Below, one piece after another: positions 60,878 through 64,000 of a stretch of 64,000 nucleotides of DNA. The notes beneath the pieces are model-generated. The model was not told the origin of the DNA and ran no database searches. It saw only the letters and a program-made list of their open reading frames with translations. Position 1 is the stretch's first letter; each line of letters opens with the position of its first letter. The DNA is taken from contig CAZYLK010000001.1 of assembly GCA_964648365.1 (NCBI GenBank), positions 1-64,000 on the forward strand, read 5' to 3'. This DNA comes from SURF-32 sp964648365. GTDB lineage: Bacteria; Planctomycetota; Phycisphaerae; UBA1845. Position numbers and translations under genes: made by a program.

Positions 60878-61870
60878 ATGAGCAAGAACATTCTCGTCGT
60901 CGTCGAGCAGCGTGAGGGAAAGGTTCTCCCCGCGTCGTTGCAGTTGTTCACCGTTGCCCGGTCGCTCGCGGGTTCGATGGGCGGCAGCGTTGATGCCTGC
61001 CTCCTCGGCCCCGACGCCGCCGGATTGACCGGCGCCGTCTCGGCGTATCAGCCGGCGCGCATCTTCACCGTTGCCAGCGCGGAACTGCGCCACTATCGCG
61101 CGATGCCGTTTACCGGCGCGATCTGTGCCGCCATCGACGCGGCCGGCGCGGGGCTCGTACTGATGACCAACAGCGCGCTGGGTCGCGACGTGGCCGCGCG
61201 GGTGGCGGCGCGGAAGCGGGCGGCTCTGGCGATGGACTGCACGGAACTGGCTGATCAGGGCGGACGGCTGATCGCCGCCACGAGCAACTATGCCGGCAAA
61301 ACGCTGGCGAAGTATGCGCTGGCGACCGATGGTCTGAGGGTCGCCACGATTCGGGCCAACGCCTTCACTGCGCCCGACCCCAACCCGGGCCACACCGCGG
61401 AGGTGCAGGCGCTGGCCTTCGAGCCTGCCGACACTGACAAGCGCCTCACCGTCAAGGAGGTCGTGCAGACCGGCTCCGGCATCAAGGACGTGACCGAGGC
61501 GGACATCGTCGTTTCGGGCGGACGCTCGCTGAAGAGCCAGGAGGCCTTCGAAAAGGTGATTTTCCCGCTGGCCCAAGCGCTGGACGGCGCCGTGGGCGCA
61601 TCGCGTGCGGCGTGCGACGCGGGCTATCAGCCGCATTCGCGCCAGGTGGGCCTGACCGGCAAGGTGGTCACGCCGGTGCTGTACGTCGCCTGCGGCATCG
61701 ACGGCGCGATCCAGCATCTGGCGGGCATGCGGGGCAGCAAGGTGATCGTCGCGATCAACACCAAGAAGGAGGCGCCGATCTTCGGCGTCGCCACCTACGG
61801 CTGCGTGGCGGACCTGTTTGCGGTGGTGCCGGCGTTGACGGAGGAAGTGCGCAAGCTGCGCGCGGGGTAA
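60878..61870 (+). CDS. etfA: Electron transfer flavoprotein, alpha subunit
   Basis: 330 residues. The N-terminal domain (MSKNILVVVEQREGKVLPAS) is followed by the FAD-binding C-terminal domain: VVSGGRSLKSQEAFE, GASRAACDAGY, RQVGLTGKVVTPVLYVACGI and VAINTKKEAPIFGVATYGCV. It holds the FAD and pairs with EtfB. The start is fixed by the family N-terminus. No bifurcation-specific gene or EtfQO is visible, so the dehydrogenase it serves is not known. Confidence 0.96.
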   Translation: MSKNILVVVEQREGKVLPASLQLFTVARSLAGSMGGSVDACLLGPDAAGLTGAVSAYQPARIFTVASAELRHYRAMPFTGAICAAIDAAGAGLVLMTNSALGRDVAARVAARKRAALAMDCTELADQGGRLIAATSNYAGKTLAKYALATDGLRVATIRANAFTAPDPNPGHTAEVQALAFEPADTDKRLTVKEVVQTGSGIKDVTEADIVVSGGRSLKSQEAFEKVIFPLAQALDGAVGASRAACDAGYQPHSRQVGLTGKVVTPVLYVACGIDGAIQHLAGMRGSKVIVAINTKKEAPIFGVATYGCVADLFAVVPALTEEVRKLRAG

Positions 61871-61885
61871 CGGGCGAACGGCGAC

Positions 61886-62533
61886 ATGGCGAACGGGTTT
61901 CGGATCACTATTACGGCCGGGGCGGGGCTGGTCGGTTCGACCGTTCCGCTGAAGCCGGACGATTCCACGACGATCGGCACGCGATCTACCTGCTCACTGG
62001 TCACGCCGTCGGACCGGGTGGCCCCCGTCCATTGTCGCATCAGGCGTGAGGGCGCCGACTGGATGCTGCGCTGCGAGGTCGATCCGCGCACCGGCAAGCC
62101 GTGCAGCGTGATCGTCAACGACGGCCGGTGCTCCGAGACGCCGCTGCGGCAGGGCGATCGCATCGAGATCGGCTGCTACCGGCTCCGTTTCGATGAACCC
62201 GACGCCCCTCCCGATCCGTTCGAGGCGCTGGCGCCTCCCGTTACGCTGTCGGTGGTTCCGCCGCCCCAGGCGCCGACGCCGCGCGTCACCGCGCTCGCCG
62301 GGGAGCGCGTCTTGATCGGCAGCAGCCAGACGGCCCTCTGGCGCCTGCCGGACCGAACGGTTTCACGTCACCACTGCCGCGTCGAGTTTGACGGCAAAGC
62401 CTGGCAGGTCCGCGACCTCCAGAGCCGTAACGGAACCTACGTCGACGGCTACCGCGTGGCGTCCGGTGCGCTCGAGCACGGATCGCGGGTACTAGTCGGG
62501 CGGTATCGGATCGACGTGGCGATCGAGGCGTAA
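61886..62533 (+). CDS. Protein with two FHA domains
   Basis: 215 residues. The second FHA domain (about 130-210) is classic: SRHHCRVEFDGKAWQVRDLQ and SRNGTYVDG, which bind phosphothreonine peptides. The first (about 5-110) has TIGTRSTCSLV and VAPVHCRI and lacks the full Arg/Ser/His set, so it may not bind. A Pro-rich linker joins the two. It begins 15 bases after etfA and may be co-transcribed. A Ser/Thr kinase of the Hanks type is a likely partner in general. Confidence 0.9.
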   Translation: MANGFRITITAGAGLVGSTVPLKPDDSTTIGTRSTCSLVTPSDRVAPVHCRIRREGADWMLRCEVDPRTGKPCSVIVNDGRCSETPLRQGDRIEIGCYRLRFDEPDAPPDPFEALAPPVTLSVVPPPQAPTPRVTALAGERVLIGSSQTALWRLPDRTVSRHHCRVEFDGKAWQVRDLQSRNGTYVDGYRVASGALEHGSRVLVGRYRIDVAIEA

Positions 62534-62558
62534 GCACGGTGCATTGCGCGCCGCCCGC

Positions 62559-63023
62559 TCAGCGAGATGTTGCGGGCGGTCTGCGCCGCCGACTACAGTG
62601 CTTCGCGATAAGCCGCCGGTGCGAAGCATTCTGGTACACGCTCCCTTTCGGAGACAGTATCCGGGGGTTCGTGAAGTCGGCGTGGAGGTCGGTGTCGTTG
62701 GAACACAACAGGCGGACCCCCGACACGCGGGCAACTGCGAGAATGTGCTCGTCGTCGGAGCGGCAGAGTCCTTCCCGCGTCAGATGCATGGCCTCGCCAT
62801 CGACGGCGCCGTCATCGAGCTGTCGGCAACGGCCGGCCCGGTCCAACTCGAGAATGATCGGCTGGATGCTCCGCAGACGCTCGTATTCGAAGCGCATTCG
62901 CGTCCCGCCGATCACGGCGACAGCCCGGCCGCGCTTCAGCGCGTCGTAAACAGCGCGAAATGGACCGGTGGCGGGCGCTGCGAAGACGTCCGGAGCGACG
63001 TTCGTATCAACGACCAGACACAT
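62559..63023 (-). CDS. PIN-domain nuclease-like protein
   Basis: 154 residues. PIN-type acidic residues lie in MCLVVDTNVAPDVF, in SDDEHILAVARVSGVRLLC and in SNDTDLHADF. The end PRILSPKGSVYQNASHRRLI is characteristic of a PIN subgroup I associate with AAA ATPases. PIN domains cut RNA. Its start codon shares one base with the stop of the ATPase gene upstream (TGATG), so the two are coupled. The last 15 residues are basic and likely unstructured. Confidence 0.82.
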   Translation of the reverse strand: MCLVVDTNVAPDVFAAPATGPFRAVYDALKRGRAVAVIGGTRMRFEYERLRSIQPIILELDRAGRCRQLDDGAVDGEAMHLTREGLCRSDDEHILAVARVSGVRLLCSNDTDLHADFTNPRILSPKGSVYQNASHRRLIAKHCSRRRRPPATSR

Positions 63024-64000
63024 CAGCCGCGGGTCCGGTGAAGGAGGCTTGCCGTTTCATCGAGGAAAAACTGGCGATAGGCCGGAGGCGCATCCACCAC
63101 GTTCCCCAACGGATCAAGTGTGATGGGGTAGACGGTGGTTTCGGACCGCGGCCGGTAAAAGAAGAGTATCATGACCTCGTCCGCGCCGATGGTTCCCGCC
63201 GCCACCTCCCGCCGCACCCGATCCACCAGATGATCGCTGTGCGTCTCGATCACCGCCATCCGATTTTTCGCGCCTGCGACAAGACGGGCGAAGAACGTCC
63301 CCAACGCCGCCTGTGCGCGGGGATGGAGATGAACCTCCGGTTGCTGCATAAGAAGGGTTGCGTCTTCGTCATGCAGCACGCTCTGCACGACGATGGGCAG
63401 GGCCTGACTCACGCCGTAGCCGACGTCGGTCAGGTTGACAGCGGCACCGCCGACCCGTACGCGCAACTGGAACGGGTCGGATGCCTGCTTGCCGAGCCGC
63501 TTGACATCTACCTGCCTAAAAAGCCCCGACTCGCCCCCGAACGCTCGAAGCGCGCTCAGCACGCGCTGGCCGGCGGGGGATGATTCCTCGCGGTCCAGCA
63601 GGCGGGCCAGCAACGTCGGGACATGGTCGCCCTCCGGGCTGTATTCTTCACTGAATTCATCGTATGTCCGGCGTGGCTTGGAACGGATAGGCGCGGTGGA
63701 GCGGGCCTGCGCGCCTGGCGCCAGCATTTGGGCGATCATCCGGTCCGCCAGACGCAGGCTCTCTGTTGTCCAATGACTGCCGTTGTCCTTTGTCCACCGT
63801 TGCACGATGTCGTACACGAGCAGCATCAACGGAATTCCGCTTCGCAATCGCTCGGCATCGAAGGGCGCGTCCAGTTCGGCCGCCGGCGCCGCAAGGCCGT
63901 GGGGCGTCAGCGATATCCGGATGGATGCGTCGCCGATCGACAGATCGATCGTGCCTGACGCGCCTGTTCCTCGAAAACCTCGAAGCAACGTGTTGCCGGA
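63023..64000 (-). CDS. AAA/ABC-type ATPase (partial, N-terminus beyond the right edge)
   Basis: About 325 codons to the window edge, still open. The C-terminal half has the ABC-like signature LTDVGYGVSQALPIVVQS, Walker B ATLLMQQPEVHLHPRAQAAL and a switch histidine in VIETHSDHLVDRVRREV. This fits the AAA_21/DUF3696-type ATPases (OLD/RecF-like, without a visible TOPRIM). Walker A must lie to the right of the window. It is coupled to the PIN gene. ATPase/nuclease pairs of this kind are often anti-phage or toxin modules; that is inference. Confidence 0.85.
   Translation of the reverse strand, partial: SGNTLLRGFRGTGASGTIDLSIGDASIRISLTPHGLAAPAAELDAPFDAERLRSGIPLMLLVYDIVQRWTKDNGSHWTTESLRLADRMIAQMLAPGAQARSTAPIRSKPRRTYDEFSEEYSPEGDHVPTLLARLLDREESSPAGQRVLSALRAFGGESGLFRQVDVKRLGKQASDPFQLRVRVGGAAVNLTDVGYGVSQALPIVVQSVLHDEDATLLMQQPEVHLHPRAQAALGTFFARLVAGAKNRMAVIETHSDHLVDRVRREVAAGTIGADEVMILFFYRPRSETTVYPITLDPLGNVVDAPPAYRQFFLDETASLLHRTRG

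Overview
The window is a GC-rich stretch of a bacterial chromosome, most likely from the Planctomycetota (possibly a Phycisphaerae-like or uncultured lineage). This is inferred from the combination of Hanks-type kinases with TPR tails, a b6-like quinol:cytochrome c oxidoreductase whose Rieske protein carries a ferredoxin domain, M43-type secreted proteases and very many short dispersed repeats. No rRNA or tRNA gene was seen, so the placement is not proven.

Layout, left to right. 1-6022 (minus): an operon for a bc/b6f-type complex (HEAT-repeat membrane protein, ferredoxin-Rieske fusion, cytochrome b6-like protein, subunit IV-like protein, membrane cytochrome c running off the left edge), preceded by a CRP/FNR-like palindrome. 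6266-10293: an orphan XRE regulator, a phosphohexomutase, a secreted PDZ-hydrolase and a small tyrosine-phosphatase-like protein. 10440-17298 (minus): a complete NiFe-hydrogenase maturation set in the order hypA-B-F-C-D-E, with no hydrogenase structural gene in view; infA lies just upstream. 18006-24351: a secreted M43 metalloprotease, a DUF433/DUF5615 toxin-antitoxin pair, glutamate dehydrogenase with a small Cys-rich companion, and a tightly overlapping three-gene cassette headed by a TIGR04255-type protein. 24424-34611: a sigma-54 two-component system, a large Ser/Thr kinase with TPRs, an AAA_14/DUF4143 ATPase, a hipBA module and a small conserved hypothetical gene. 34701-38433 (minus): rpoD and dnaG.

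38808-50265 (plus): a secreted protein sharing an eight-cysteine C-terminal domain with the M43 protease, then an eight-gene locus: PspA, AAA ATPase, histone-H1-like/TerB-like protein, VWA protein, substrate-binding protein fused to OmpA, ABC permease, ABC ATPase, coiled-coil membrane protein. This locus is my main candidate for an undescribed envelope-stress or membrane-maintenance system. 50290-62533: argH, a small basic protein, an AddA-like helicase-nuclease, a proline dehydrogenase fused to an apparently dead aldehyde dehydrogenase domain, a lipoprotein, etfBA and a double-FHA protein. The right edge (62559-64000, minus) holds an ATPase/PIN pair that could be a defence or toxin module.

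A second theme is the repeats. Family A is a palindrome around CACCGGTT/AACCGGTG. Family B has the core GAGCCGCGGGCTTCAGCCC. Family C is a tandem 8-mer GGGAGTAA with G-quadruplex potential, often as inverted pairs. Family D is a tandem 7-mer GCGAATA/GCGAATG that repeatedly sits exactly at stop codons. Families A and B have also entered genes in frame (hypF, the proline dehydrogenase gene, the addA-like gene), adding peptide segments without breaking the reading frame.
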